DNA of 64,000 nt, taken from Hexactinellida sp. DTS-2022 (taxonomy: Eukaryota > Porifera > Hexactinellida). Below, in pieces: positions 1 to 10,589 of the stretch. The stretch spans positions 2,173,042 to 2,237,041 of the forward strand of contig JAPNXP010000010.1 in the NCBI GenBank assembly GCA_028753945.1, in the 5' to 3' direction. The notes below the pieces were generated by a model. The model worked only from the letters and a program-made list of their open reading frames with translations. It had not been told where the DNA came from and ran no database searches. A program made the position numbers and the translations under genes. Each line of letters begins with the position of its first letter. The stretch's first letter is position 1.

Positions 1-1977
1 TAAGTGCAAGTGACTTTAATATTATTACCTGCTTATTGAAGGCAGTCCATGAGCCAAGTGGGTCAAAATCATCAGAAATGTCTGCTACGTATCCTGATAC
101 TGACCAAGCTATGTCTTTCCGGAGACACCGTTCTAATTCTCCTATGCAATCCGTTTCAACGTGATTCTTGAATAAAGGTGGTTCTACTTTTTTTCCCAAT
201 CATGTAAGGATCAGTTTCATTTGATAGATCTTCAGCTACACTTGAAAAAGCTAGTGGGAATTCAATTTGCTCACCAAAAGTTGGTAATATCTCTTCTGTC
301 TTGGATGGTATTTGGAATAATGTTACATTTGTATCTTGTGTTGCTCCCGAACCTGTTAATGTATTTTGAAGGCCACCATTATTATCAAGAGTGCTGTAAC
401 ATACTACACCTTTCCGCATATTTGGATACAAACATCCTCCTGCAATTACAATTCTGGTTCAAGCCTGATTCTGCAGGCGGATAGAAGTGTACGATGGAGA
501 ATGATTGCAATTGTGTAGTTAATCAATGGTTTCCTTGCTTCCAGTCATCCTGTGAACAATCAAACCTGAAAAAAGGAAATCTTTGCATTAAAAATTTATC
601 GATTTCGGCTCACTCATCTCTTTTCTAAGTTAAATATATGATAAAAGTAATGGACAACAACAGCACAAAAAAACAAGACTAACCTAGAATGGCTTGTTTT
701 GGAGAAGGCTGCTTTGTGATTAACGATTTCCAGTCACTAGCAAGAGACTAAATTTTGTGCTTGTAACCCAATAACCATATTCATTTTCCTTCGCATTTTC
801 CTTAAGTGTATGATATATAGCAATATAAAGCTCAGGGAGAGGTCCCGTGTCAAGTTCTTGCATAAATTCGTCAATTGACAGTGGGAGTCTTTTGTAACTT
901 TCTTGTATGTGCTGCATTTTTCTCGGTTCATTCGACCGAATGCACTCACTAAATCTTCATCCCTCAATCCACTACCGTGAAGACCAGCAATTGCATCCTA
1001 ATTCCAAGGGTTTGTGTCAGATGCATATACAAGAAGATACTTTGAGACGGCCTTGAAAGAGATCTCTGATTCAAATTATCTTTCAATGCGCTTCCTTAAG
1101 TTCCTCGTGTCCTTAATAACTGGCTTTTCAAATCCTGCCTCTTCGCTAAAGCTCATTATATCATTTAACAGTTCTTGAAGGAGAAAAGCACATTTGTCTA
1201 TTATGATTTTTCGTTTTATGTCAACTAGGAAAGACTAGATGACCAGCTCTTCTTCTCCGTCTTTGTCTTTGCTTTCAACAGCAACGTAGGGATGTGCATA
1301 GGAAGAATCACAATTATTGTGGTAATATATATCAGCTGAGAAAACATCGCAAGCATCAACTTTCAAGATTGCATCTAACCTACAAGAGGCCTGGTAATAG
1401 GGTTCGGCCTTTTCAAGTAGGTAGCATTCTTTCTGTTCCAAAATTCTTGCTTCTGTCCTGCTCTCTGAACATCTGCCTAGCCCACCTTCGTTATATTTCA
1501 AGCCATCAGTGTTCATTGTCCCATAGCAGATGAAAAATATTTTATTGTCATGGCTAACTTTCGAACTAAGATGCCTATTCTGCAGATCTTGTGTCCAACG
1601 TAAGGGAGTTTTCTTCACTTTCAATTTCCTTGGAGACTTGCTCATATCGTAGAGAGTAACTAGTAATTTTAAAACCAAATTTTAAACTGCTTGAATTGTG
1701 ACAGCACCATTGGCTTCAGTAAACCCTGAAATCTTCTCTAAAACGGTAGTAAAATGTGTGCCTTATCTTGAACATCTATGTTTAGTTCACTCCAATCCTT
1801 GGCATCTTTATAAAATTTATCAAAACCACTAGCAGTTATATTTCTATAGGCGTCCTTTTTCCTTATTACTTCTTTGCAAATTAAACAATTTAAACTGTCC
1901 TTGTTTTCCTGGACTGAAAAGAGGTACACACATTTGATGTGACTTCTTTTCTGTTTCTTCCATTTTACTTGTGTCAA
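1..1977 (-). pseudogene. Decayed copy A of an unclassified repetitive 'TGCDTT-family' gene, running off the window
   Basis: On the minus strand, pieces of one protein read leftward from about 1977. First is a Cys pair (CLIC) with a GFDKFYKDAKDW stretch, then GGLGRCSESR followed by a Cys/His segment (YYHNNCDSSYAH), then DTGPLPELYIAIYHTLKEN, then NMRKGVVCYSTLDNN, and near the window edge LGSWTAFN. Each block has a counterpart, in the same order, in the plus-strand copy at 3540-9465, so the two are divergent members of one family. Stops and frame changes separate the blocks, so this is a pseudogene. The C-terminal nuclease-like part would lie left of position 1. I know of no Pfam name for this family. 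Similar multi-copy proteins occur in many invertebrate genomes. No inverted-repeat end was found for this copy. Confidence 0.6.
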
Positions 1978-2442
1978 AACAATAGCATAATAAATTTTGT
2001 CAGCAACTGCTAGTGGGGAAACAGGCAGGCGGTAGGATTACACACATGTTATAGCACTAAAGAAGGATTAAATTGCAATATGAAAAGAATAAAATAGAAA
2101 ACTTTTAGAATAAACATATATAAACGATCGTAACTACTGACTCTTTAGTATAACAGGTGTAGTTTCTATATGAAAATCACTCTCCTCTTCTAGCTCTTTC
2201 GAATTAAGTATACGATCAAATTGAATTTTTTATCACCGTTAAATATGACGTAATCACTTTTTGTTAAATAGGACGTCGTCGGTGAAATTTTTAACAAGGT
2301 ACCAGGTTCCATTTTGAACCTGAGATGATGACTAATAACAATCTGAAGAGAAAAACTTGACTGCGAACATTGCTGGATTTTTCTGTAAGATTCCCCGTAT
2401 ATAGAGTATACACACGATAAAATGTTCTGTTTTGCTAATATA
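1978..2442. other. Non-coding gap between copy A and the TIR element
   Basis: AT-rich sequence with no supported gene. A weak inverted pair (ATCACCG near 2233, CGGTGA near 2279) may be part of the 5' end of copy A, but no terminal repeat could be matched. Confidence 0.4.
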
Positions 2443-2763
2443 CAGGGTTAAAACCCTACCATCTAAAGAAGTGCCTAACCAAAGTTTTTAAGGTTTGAAT
2501 TGATACTTTAGGTCACTAGGATTAGATTCAGCTCAGACAACATTTTTGAAAATTGTTTGTTGTCACATAATAGGTGACGTCATCATACGACAAAAATTTC
2601 ACACTATCGGCCATAACTTTGAAACTATATGCCGCCATGAAATGAAATTTGTAAATTTGAATAGTACCCAAGAAGACCTTTCGATTGATGTCTAAATTAC
2701 TTTAATCTGACGTGATCTGTATTTTACTCTATGACGTCATCAAAAACCCTTTCGAGGGATTCA
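2443..2763. repeat. Left terminal inverted repeat of the 7.5 kb element
   Basis: Pairs with 9641-9962 in inverted orientation. It contains two CRE-type octamers TGACGTCA (2575-2582 and 2732-2739), both mirrored in the right repeat (9822-9829 and 9665-9672). It ends at the CCCTTTCGAGGGATTCA block. Confidence 0.9.
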
Positions 2764-2898
2764 GCAGAGGCGGTTTAGGGGGGACCCTTTCGAGAACTAG
2801 CAAAGTGCAAAAGTCCAGTTGTGGATTAGGGAGTAAGATTAGACCTTAATACTGTATTTAACGTCTAATTAAGATGACTTCTGAGCTGAGTATCTATC

Positions 2899-3386
2899 TA
2901 TACTATTAGAACACAAGCCTGGGTGGGTATATATGTGTATGTATATATTTGTTTGTATGTTACGAGTTGATTGAAGAAAGTGGACGGTTTCCATATCTGA
3001 TTTTTGGCACCCGTCAACAAGTTGAGGTTTCCACTAAAGATTTCTCACCCCTCGACAAGTTATGACGTCATTGTCACATCTCGAGAACCCCGAAAATTCA
3101 CTTAACGCACATAATTCCTGCCCTCTAAGAGCTAAAAATCTGAAAATATAATAGAACATGTACATTAATGATGCGGACACGTTGGTCACACCAGATTGCC
3201 AATATGCTTACTCATTATCGCATGATGACATAATCACAAAAATTTCACATTGTTAAATTTGACATTTTAGGCCTATTTACGCTTTATAATTAATATTAGG
3301 AGTATATAAACCACACACCACCTTTGAAGCGGTTGGTGTGTGGTTGGATTCTGCCGCTAAGCGACCTAACAAGCGAAGTACGCTAG
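2899..3386 (+). mobile_element. Short non-autonomous Helitron-like element
   Basis: The 5' end reads TCTATACTATTA after an A (2898), a typical Helitron 5' TC end inserted after A. The 3' end has a GGTTGGTGTGTGG stretch pairing with CCACACACCACC, then GCGACCTAACAAGCG, and finishes CTAG (3383-3386) before a T (3387). The same 3' end occurs at 45826 and 55739 on the minus strand, each also ending CTAG|T. No coding capacity (488 bp). It lies inside the 7.5 kb TIR element just after its left repeat. The true start could be 2895. Confidence 0.6.
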
Positions 3387-3539
3387 TATATATATATAAG
3401 CCAAAACCTTTCTATTAACTCATTATAAGTCTTCGCTTTATCTTTTGGGCCCCATTTTTTCTTTTCTAATCGTTTCTGAAGATATCTGATCACTTCGTTG
3501 GAATTGATATATAAGTATTATACCGTATGTATATCTATA

Positions 3540-4618
3540 AAGTTTGCACCCAATACTCTTGACTGATGATGCACTCTTCAAAACCATTCCTGAGTTCAGA
3601 AACTAGAAAAACTGATAATACCTGCTTATATGCAATGGTGCAATCGGACCAAAGGAGAACCAACAAAATCTAGGACAAAGAGGCTGGATGCAATTTAAAT
3701 TGGACGCTGAAACATGGGCGAGCATAAATATTCCACCCCATGACACTAAACATCGTTTTACAGACGTTTTTGGAAAAGTTAAAGATGCGAAAGAGTCGTT
3801 TGGAGAATTTCATAAAACATGTCGGACTGAATTTGCTAGTAACAGTGGTCGCTACATTAAAAGCTACGGCACTATTGATATCAGCATACAATAAATTTTC
3901 GTTAGTTCTGAAACCGAGAATTAAATTTTATTTCAGAAGCACGTACTTCAAGAAACCTTTTCCAAGGAAAACGCCATTGTTTTATTTGCGACTCTAAGCG
4001 CGACAGTGATGATAGCAGGTACAATGTAGGCGGTCTTGGACGATGTTCTGTTTTTAGCGCAAGTAAACGCCTCATAGAAAGGAAAGGGATTTATATGAAA
4101 GATCCATCACATCGTTTCTGTCAAGCAGCAAAACGACTAGATATTCTCTTAAGTGGCCCCTCTCACGACATCTTTGCGTTGGATGTTTTCTATCACCAGT
4201 CCTGTTATATCAAGTTTGCTCTTGCACCACTTCAAGTTGATGATGATGATCTCAATAAAGAAAGGAAACAGGACTTATTTCAAGCTTTTTATTACCAAGT
4301 CCGAACTAGAATTATTCGGGACAAGAATGCATTCCTTCTCAACGAACTGTTAGAAGATGTAAAAATATTGAGTGATGAACAGGGGCTACCATTCCCTGCT
4401 GTCGAACATACAGCTACGTTGAAGCAGAAACTCGTCCAAAAATTCGAGGATAGAATATCTTTCTTTCCGAGTTGAAAATACATATTAGTACATGCATCAG
4501 ACGTAAATCCATGTGAATACGCAATCACTGCTCTACATGGCTCTGGATTGAGAGATGATGACGTAGCTAGGTCATTCAGTAGGGTGGTTAGACGAAAGTT
4601 GCAAAAATCTGCTGATCA
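3540..4618 (+). pseudogene. N-terminal part of the TGCDTT-family gene, copy B
   Basis: Visible blocks, in order: a Cys-containing start with GWMQFKLDAETWASINIP; FGEFHKTCRTEF; a GRYNVGGLGRCSVFS block; SHRFCQAAKRLDILL; and FYHQSCYIKF, continuing to about 4474. The repeated HxxC and CxxC-type spacing suggests zinc-binding N-terminal modules. The reading is interrupted several times and then split at 4618 by a MITE, with the coding sequence resuming after the duplicated GCTGATCA. The order of blocks matches copy A at 1-1977. Function is unknown; by position the N-terminal region could bind DNA. No convincing start codon can be assigned. Confidence 0.55.
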
Positions 4619-5139
4619 CAGTGCTGCCAAGTCTCCGTAAATTTAGTAGACTACGTAAATATACCCCTATCTACGTGTCTACGTATGAAAACTTATTTCT
4701 ACGTATTTCTAGCGAAATATATTTAAGACTTCTTGTTTAACATATAACTGCGTTTTGTTTTACTAGTGAACCACCATATCATTATTTATGTTTTATAATA
4801 TGTTAAATAATATCATAGTGATGAATTATTCCAATCGCAGAATACTCTTGATTAAAACAGTTGCACAATTAAAAATTAGTTAAATTAAATCTTACTTTGA
4901 TGGTTTGATACATACTATTAGTGAGTATATCTTATTGTTTACAAGCGCGAAAGCGTCCATATATCTACCTTTATAAATGATTATTCATACAAAATAGTTA
5001 GTTTATATGATTTGAAAAAGCAAATTAAGAACTATTGGGTCGCAGAGGGAATTTTAGCATGCTCCGTAAAAACTTTTGTTTCTCCGTAAATTTTATGGTC
5101 AATCTCCAGGAATTTATCTGAACTCACTTGGCAGCACTG
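4619..5139. mobile_element. hAT-type MITE, 521 bp, inserted in the copy B gene
   Basis: Ends CAGTGCTGCCAAGT and ACTTGGCAGCACTG are perfect inverted repeats. Target duplication GCTGATCA is at 4611-4618 and 5140-5147. The body is AT-rich with repeated CTACGTA near the left end and CTCCGTAAA near both ends. The sister copy is at 7741-8389. Confidence 0.92.
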
Positions 5140-7740
5140 GCTGATCATCAAAAACAATGGCCATTGACTCCTGAAGAACTGACAGAAATGCTGGATCGTG
5201 GACCATTGCAAGATCTTTACAACGTCATCTACTACACCATTCATAATTTTTCCAACATTAATCGATATAGCTATGCTGTGACAAGTTCTCACACAACAGC
5301 TATTAAGATTTGGTCTCTAGCAAATGACTGGGAGAGTCTTATTACAAGAGAGCCATCTCCAAAGCAAGTAGTATTGGGGCTTGTTATTAATAGAATGACT
5401 GGTAACAAGGAGGTTGCAAATTTGTTGCACAAATGCAATCACACCATATCTTATCAAGATATAAGAACTCAGAACCTGGCCTGGTCAAGAATGGTGTCTT
5501 CGAGGCAGCTACTTCTGTCCAACATGCGCAAAGGAATCTTCACACTCAGTACCATAGACAACAACGATGGAAAGCAAGAAAACTTTATTTCAACTGCCAA
5601 ATAAAGAGGAGAAAGAATCCATCTCAGAAATCGGATCTCAAGTAGAGCGACAACTTGATATATGTGACAGCGTAGATAATGAGCAGACAAATCCAGCGCC
5701 TTATCATATTGGGAGACGTGATGGATCCTCGCTTATAACAAATTACAAAGATGATGGCAATTTGTGGAAGGAACTTGATGCCCACTTCAAAAAAATATAG
5801 CATGGTCTGCTGCAGGATCATTGCCGTTGGAATACAAAGGAGAAGAATTACCGTTACTCGGCTCTTGGACTTCCTTCAATAAAATGGTCTGGAATTTCGG
5901 AACAGAGAGGTGCATCCAAGAATATTTGCCAGTCACTGCAGCGGCACCAGATTATCCGGTGTGTAAGGAATACCTTGATTTCCTGCTGGGCATCATGCAA
6001 GACCTAGAGATTCCCTACATATACGTCCATTCTGATGAAGCGGTTTATATTCAAAATTGTGCCATATCCTCTGGAAGAATAAGGAGCTCTAAAAAGATGT
6101 AATCTTGCTAATGGGCGTATTTCACCAACTGCACGTGAGACAAAAGTTGCTCTTCAAACGCCATAATTGTAGGGATACAAGCAGTGGTGTGTAGATTCAG
6201 GCATAATAGCCTCGGGGTCTGCAGATCAAGCGTTCGAAGGACGTCATTACTATAGAAGTATGAGAGTCCATAAGGAATGCTTTGACGCTCTTGTTCAGTT
6301 CAAAGTCGAAGAAATTACATCCGGCCATACCATCACAGAACCTGAATTGCTGTTTTTGCTCGTTGCTCTAAGAAAACAACCTAGTTCAAGCACAGTTGAC
6401 AATGTTGTGAAGTAATTAGGATTTGAGAACCTACTTTCAGATGTAACTCGAGCTGAGGATAGCACTGAAGCTAGCATGACCATTTCTTACCTCAAAGATG
6501 TCTCGTCCATGCTGGCAATGGTTTCAGCCGTTAGAGAAGGAAACATGGAACTAAACCTCCAATCTGAGAGGGATATGCTTAATCAAGTCTTTGCATTCAA
6601 CCACCAAAACTACGCAAGATATTGTAGCTATCAACATGTCTACTTACGCTCTATGGAAGAACAAAGCCACCCAGCTTTTGGAGAACTGAAGGCGAAAGGT
6701 TTGGGGGTAGCATCGGAGGTAAGCCATTTTCATCAATTCACGGTGACTTAATTACGGAATTGTTCAATAAAGAAACGAAAGGAACTGCTGGACCTTTCCG
6801 TTCCGGTTTCAGTACCAACACAAAGGCTGTAAATACATAGATAAGAACTATCCATATCCACAGTAAACTTCAGGAGACCTATAGGGAACAACTGATCCTT
6901 AAAACGTCCTTCACTCATAAGGAGGTGAGTCAGGGTTGCAAACAAAATCATGCAGATCATTCAAAAGTCTAAAGAGGCAGCTGAGAAGTTACGGTGTCAA
7001 TCCCTTTGACAAAAGCCCACCAAATGTTTACCAACTGGTGTTGAAATCGACAAAACTGTTGGCAGGGACATGCTCAATGCTTCCGCTACTGGAAATGTCT
7101 TGTTCAAGACCTTCGTTAACGAGAGACTCGAAAGCAATGTCAAAGACTTTTTTCTCCAATCAAGAAAGTGAAGCTTAACAACGGATGTCAGAAGAAGAAA
7201 ACAACCCAAAAAAGCAGTGAATCTAATGAAAGAAGATCGCCAAGCCTTCGGTCTTATCGTTGCAAAATCGGTCAATCTTTAAGAGGCATTTCAATACCCA
7301 ATAATAACAATCCCACTAGCTGTGGCTACATCTCAATTCAACACTAAGGCAGTCAAATAAGGCATCGCTCAGAAATTATTTGATGGACGAATCTTGTTTA
7401 ATTTTCGAAAACACACCTAAAAATTTAAAATTGTTCATGTTTTATTGATTGCCTGCTGCAATTCGATCTTAGCGCCCAAAGAAAACTTACCGCGAATGGC
7501 TGAAGAGTTTGTTGCAGTTCATAACTCCACCTAAAGAGTCAGAAGCAATTCAAGTAGGACTCATAACGACACCTACAAAGAAGACAGCATTAAAGGAGGC
7601 ACGAGAAAGGAAAGGGGAATAGAAGGGTTTGATCAACACATGCTGCAAGGTAGCAAATGGCAAGATTTCTTGAATAGCGGGGAGAATAAGGAAGAACTTA
7701 TACGACTCGTTGTAAAGTAGCTTGAAACGAGAGAGGGAAT
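5140..7740 (+). pseudogene. Central part of the TGCDTT-family gene, copy B
   Basis: Blocks readable on the plus strand: WPLTPEELTEMLDRGPLQDLY (5160), a long segment through SNMRKGIFTLSTIDNN (5520-5560), PAPYHIGRRDGSS (about 5690-5740), LGSWTSFNKMVWNFGTERC (5850), IPYIYVHSDEAVY (6010), FNHQNYARYCSYQH (6595-6640), then a KGTAGPFRSGFSTNT block (6780). The NYARY block followed by a GG/GF-rich segment is characteristic of this family in other invertebrates, as I recall it. Many stops and frame changes lie between blocks. From about 6830 to 7740 only weak traces remain. The gene is split again at 7740 by the second MITE. Confidence 0.55.
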
Positions 7741-8389
7741 CAGTGCTGCCAAGTCTCCGTAAATTTACGTAGACTACGTAAATATGACCCCTATCTACGT
7801 GTCTACGTATGAAGACTTATTTCTACGTATTTCTAGAGAAATAAATTTAAGACTTTTTGTGTAACATTTAGCTGCGTTTTCTTATTAATAGTGAACTATC
7901 TAATCATTATTTATGTTTTATATTATGTTAAATTATAGCTTAGTGATGGGTAATTGCAAATCACAGAATACTCATTACTATTTCTCTTCAAATTATGTTA
8001 GATTTGGGGGATAGACTCAACTGACAAATTTCACATTCAATCTTTAAACAGGACTTGAGCCATATTCTCTAGTGAATCTAATACTATCATACAATGTTTG
8101 TTTCTAGTTGATTTAAAACAGTTTCACAATTCAAAATTAGAAAAATTAAAAATTACATTGATAGTTTGTTACATGCTATTAGTGAGTATATCTTATTGTT
8201 TACAACGTCAAAATATCTACCTTTATAAATGATATTCATAAAAATTGTTAGTTTCTGTAATTTGTAGAAGCAAATTAAGACCTTTTGGCTCATAAAAGGA
8301 ATTTTAGAATGCTCCGTAAAAAGAAATTTTTCTCCGTAAATTTTATGGTCATTCTCCAAGAATTTATCTGAACTCACTTGGCAGCACTG
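7741..8389. mobile_element. hAT-type MITE, 649 bp, sister of the one at 4619
   Basis: Same ends as the 4619 element (CAGTGCTGCCAAGT / ACTTGGCAGCACTG). Target duplication GAGGGAAT is at 7733-7740 and 8390-8397. It is longer than its sister by about 130 bp of AT-rich interior. Confidence 0.92.
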
Positions 8390-9465
8390 GAGGGAATAAG
8401 CCTATTACAGCATCCACATATAGTGACTGCTGGAGACACGACGTATTCCATAAGAGTTGGAGAGATTAGCATCCTTTACAAGTGCAATCAGGAAGAAGTT
8501 GACACGCGTCTGGTACTACATGCTTCGCTGGATGATAATGATGTTGTTGTGGTCTCAAAATATACATACGTTCTCATTCTATTAATATGGGCATATGAAA
8601 AATGCAACGTTCAGAAGAAGTGGTATCTGAAATATGATCACAATAAATATGTTGATATTAATACAATCTGCACATTTCTGGGCCCAAAGATATGTCTCGC
8701 TCTTCCAGCGGTACATGCTGTGACAGGTTGTGACACAACATAATACCTGTTTAATGTGGGGAAAGTAAAGGTCATGAAAAAGCTCCAGAATACGCCAAGT
8801 AAAGTAGAATTACTCATGGATCTTGTTAAAGACCAGTCTATCTCAGAGGAAATTGTGGAAAGTGCAAAGGAGTTTCTTCGTTCGATGCTTTATACAGGAA
8901 AGCAGAAAGAAACCTATATCCAAACCAGAATTCGTTTGTACAAAGAAATGGGAGTGAAGTCGTCGATGGTTCTCCAACCAGATCCTGATTCTGTTGTACA
9001 AGTCATCAAGCGAGTCCACTATCAAGTTTACTTCTGACTGAAATCAATAATGAAATCATACCCTTCAGCAATTATGGATGGATATGGTGCGAGAAGCAGA
9101 AACTTGTTGTGCCAGTATGGTTCACCGGGAGTCAGTTACCACTATCGCTGAGTAGCAAGAGGCGAAAAAAGAAAAGTAATTAAAAAAATGCAGATGCCGA
9201 AGATATCCTAGAACCGCAAAGAGGGAGGCGTAAGAGGAGAAGAAAAATGAGCCAGATGACGTTGAGGAACAGTGAAGAAATCAGTGATAGTAATCTCATT
9301 TACCAAGCGGACGATGAGATGGATGTAATTCAAGAAGCTGCTGCACAACCTTTGCTGACTGAAGAAGAAGATATTTCGTTCGCGGATAGCAATGTAAACG
9401 AGAGCGACTGGGAGGTTTCAGAATTCCTTTCAAGTGGGGACACTGGAGATGAATGGATGCTATGA
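8390..9465 (+). pseudogene. C-terminal part of the TGCDTT-family gene, copy B (EXO1/FEN1-like core)
   Basis: Begins in an 8-bp duplication made by the MITE and reads EEVDTRLVLHA, then VVVVSKYTYVLILLIWAY, then ALPAVHAVTGCDTT and, after a break, FNVGKVKVMKKL. This order (acidic EExDTR, a hydrophobic strand usually carrying DTDVL, then GCD followed by a glycine/lysine GKxK helix) resembles the GCDY...GIGxxKA region of EXO1/FEN1/XPG 5' nucleases. That resemblance is my inference. A KLVVPVWFTGSQLP stretch follows near 9105. A separate acidic tail (9247-9465, many D/E) closes the gene about 175 bp before the right inverted repeat. The usual DTD is KYT here, so this copy is probably dead. Confidence 0.55.
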
Positions 9466-9640
9466 ATCATTAATAATGAATACTATGTATCAGTTTATTA
9501 TTATCGTATATTCAGTAAATATTAGTCCATAAAGTACTTACGAAAATTGCGAAAACATGCGTAAGGAATTTTCGGAGTTCCTTTATGACATGCATGAGGT
9601 GAAATTGAGTAAAGTGACGTTTGTCGTGATAAAAAAAAGT

Positions 9641-9962
9641 TGAATCCCTCGAAAGGATTTTTGTTGACGTCATAGAGTAAAATACAGATTACGTCAGATT
9701 AAAATAATTTAGACATCAATCGAAAGGTCTTCTTAGGTTCAATTCAAATTTACAAATTTCATGTCATGGCGGCATATAGTTTCAAAGTTATGGCCGATAG
9801 TGTGAAATTTTTGTCTTGTGATGACGTCACCTATTATGTGAAAACCAACAATTTTGAAAAATGTTGTCTGGGCTTAAACTAATCCTAGTGACCTAAAGTA
9901 TCAATTCAAACCTTAAAAACTTTGGTTAGGCACTTCCTTAGATGGTTAGGGTTTTTACCCTG
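9641..9962. repeat. Right terminal inverted repeat of the 7.5 kb element
   Basis: Inverted counterpart of 2443-2763. Its last bases (CCCTG) became part of the 8-bp target duplication CCCTGTAT of the hAT element at 9966. Confidence 0.9.
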
Positions 9963-9984
9963 TATCAGGCCTGGGGCAGAGGGG

Positions 9985-10380
9985 CTGGATGGATTATGGA
10001 TTATGGATTTCATGGATTTATAGTCCATCAAATCCATAATCCATGGATTTTGGATGGATTTGGATTGACAAATCCCAAATTCATGGATATGGGATGGATT
10101 TGGATTCTCCAAATTCCAAGGAAATCCGTGAAATCCATGAGATCAATTAGATCCATGAAATCCATCAGATCCATGAAATCCATCAGATCCATGAAATCCA
10201 TCAGATCCATGAAATCCATCAGATCCACGAGATCCATGAAATCCATAAGATCTATCAGATCCATGAAATCCATTAGATCCATGGAATCCATGAGATCCAT
10301 GAGATCCACGAGATCCATGAAATCCATCAGATCCATGAAATCCATCAGATCCATGAAATCCATAAAATCCATAAAATATT
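9985..10380. repeat. Minisatellite (ATCCATGAA/ATCCATCAG type) near the left hAT end
   Basis: Tandem 9-18 bp units of the form GATCCATGAAATCCATCA repeat from about 10130 to 10375, preceded by looser ATGGATT-rich sequence from 9985. It is mirrored in inverse orientation at 18410-18780. Long low-complexity open frames over it (alternating MDF/MDL or KSI/RSM) are artefacts of the array. Confidence 0.9.
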
Positions 10381-10589
10381 TTTTCCATAATTCACTTACT
10401 AGACTGGAATTTGGACGGAGCCCCAGAACTAAATTACTAAACAAGTGATACATCATAAAATATAGGCCGTGAATTAGACAATACTGAATTAGGCAATACA
10501 ATGGGCCCTAGAGTTCAGGAGTCATGACTCTAATGAGTAATGTAATAAATAATACTAAATAAGGCCAGATGCCATATTGGCCGAGACAA
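10381..10589. other. Short non-coding interval
   Basis: AT-rich sequence between the minisatellite and the hAT transposase remnant. Nothing recognised. Confidence 0.4.

Larger units (their letters stand above)
2443..9962 (+). mobile_element. 7.5 kb element with 321-322 bp terminal inverted repeats carrying the TGCDTT-family gene (copy B)
   Basis: Positions 2443-2763 and 9641-9962 are long inverted repeats of each other, starting CAGGGT and ending ACCCTG. They match almost throughout, with only scattered differences and small indels. The left flank ends TATA. The right flank, read across the later hAT insertion (9963-9965 then 19548), also begins TATA, so the target duplication is TA or TATA. 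Between the repeats lies a decayed gene (3540-9465), two MITEs (4619-5139, 7741-8389) and a small Helitron (2899-3386). Long repeats plus a single gene is the layout of a cut-and-paste DNA transposon. The encoded family is not one of the transposase superfamilies I recognise, so the superfamily is left open. The gene might instead be a passenger. Confidence 0.75.

Noticed and set aside
6190-6245. Possible tRNA (GTTCGAAGG B-box-like sequence)
   Set aside because: No cloverleaf could be folded around it, and it lies in coding remnants of the TGCDTT-family gene.
9942-10501. Long open frames on both strands over the ATGGATTTC array (up to 168 codons)
   Set aside because: They are periodic translations of a minisatellite (MDF/MDL, KSI/RSM) on both strands with no gene features.
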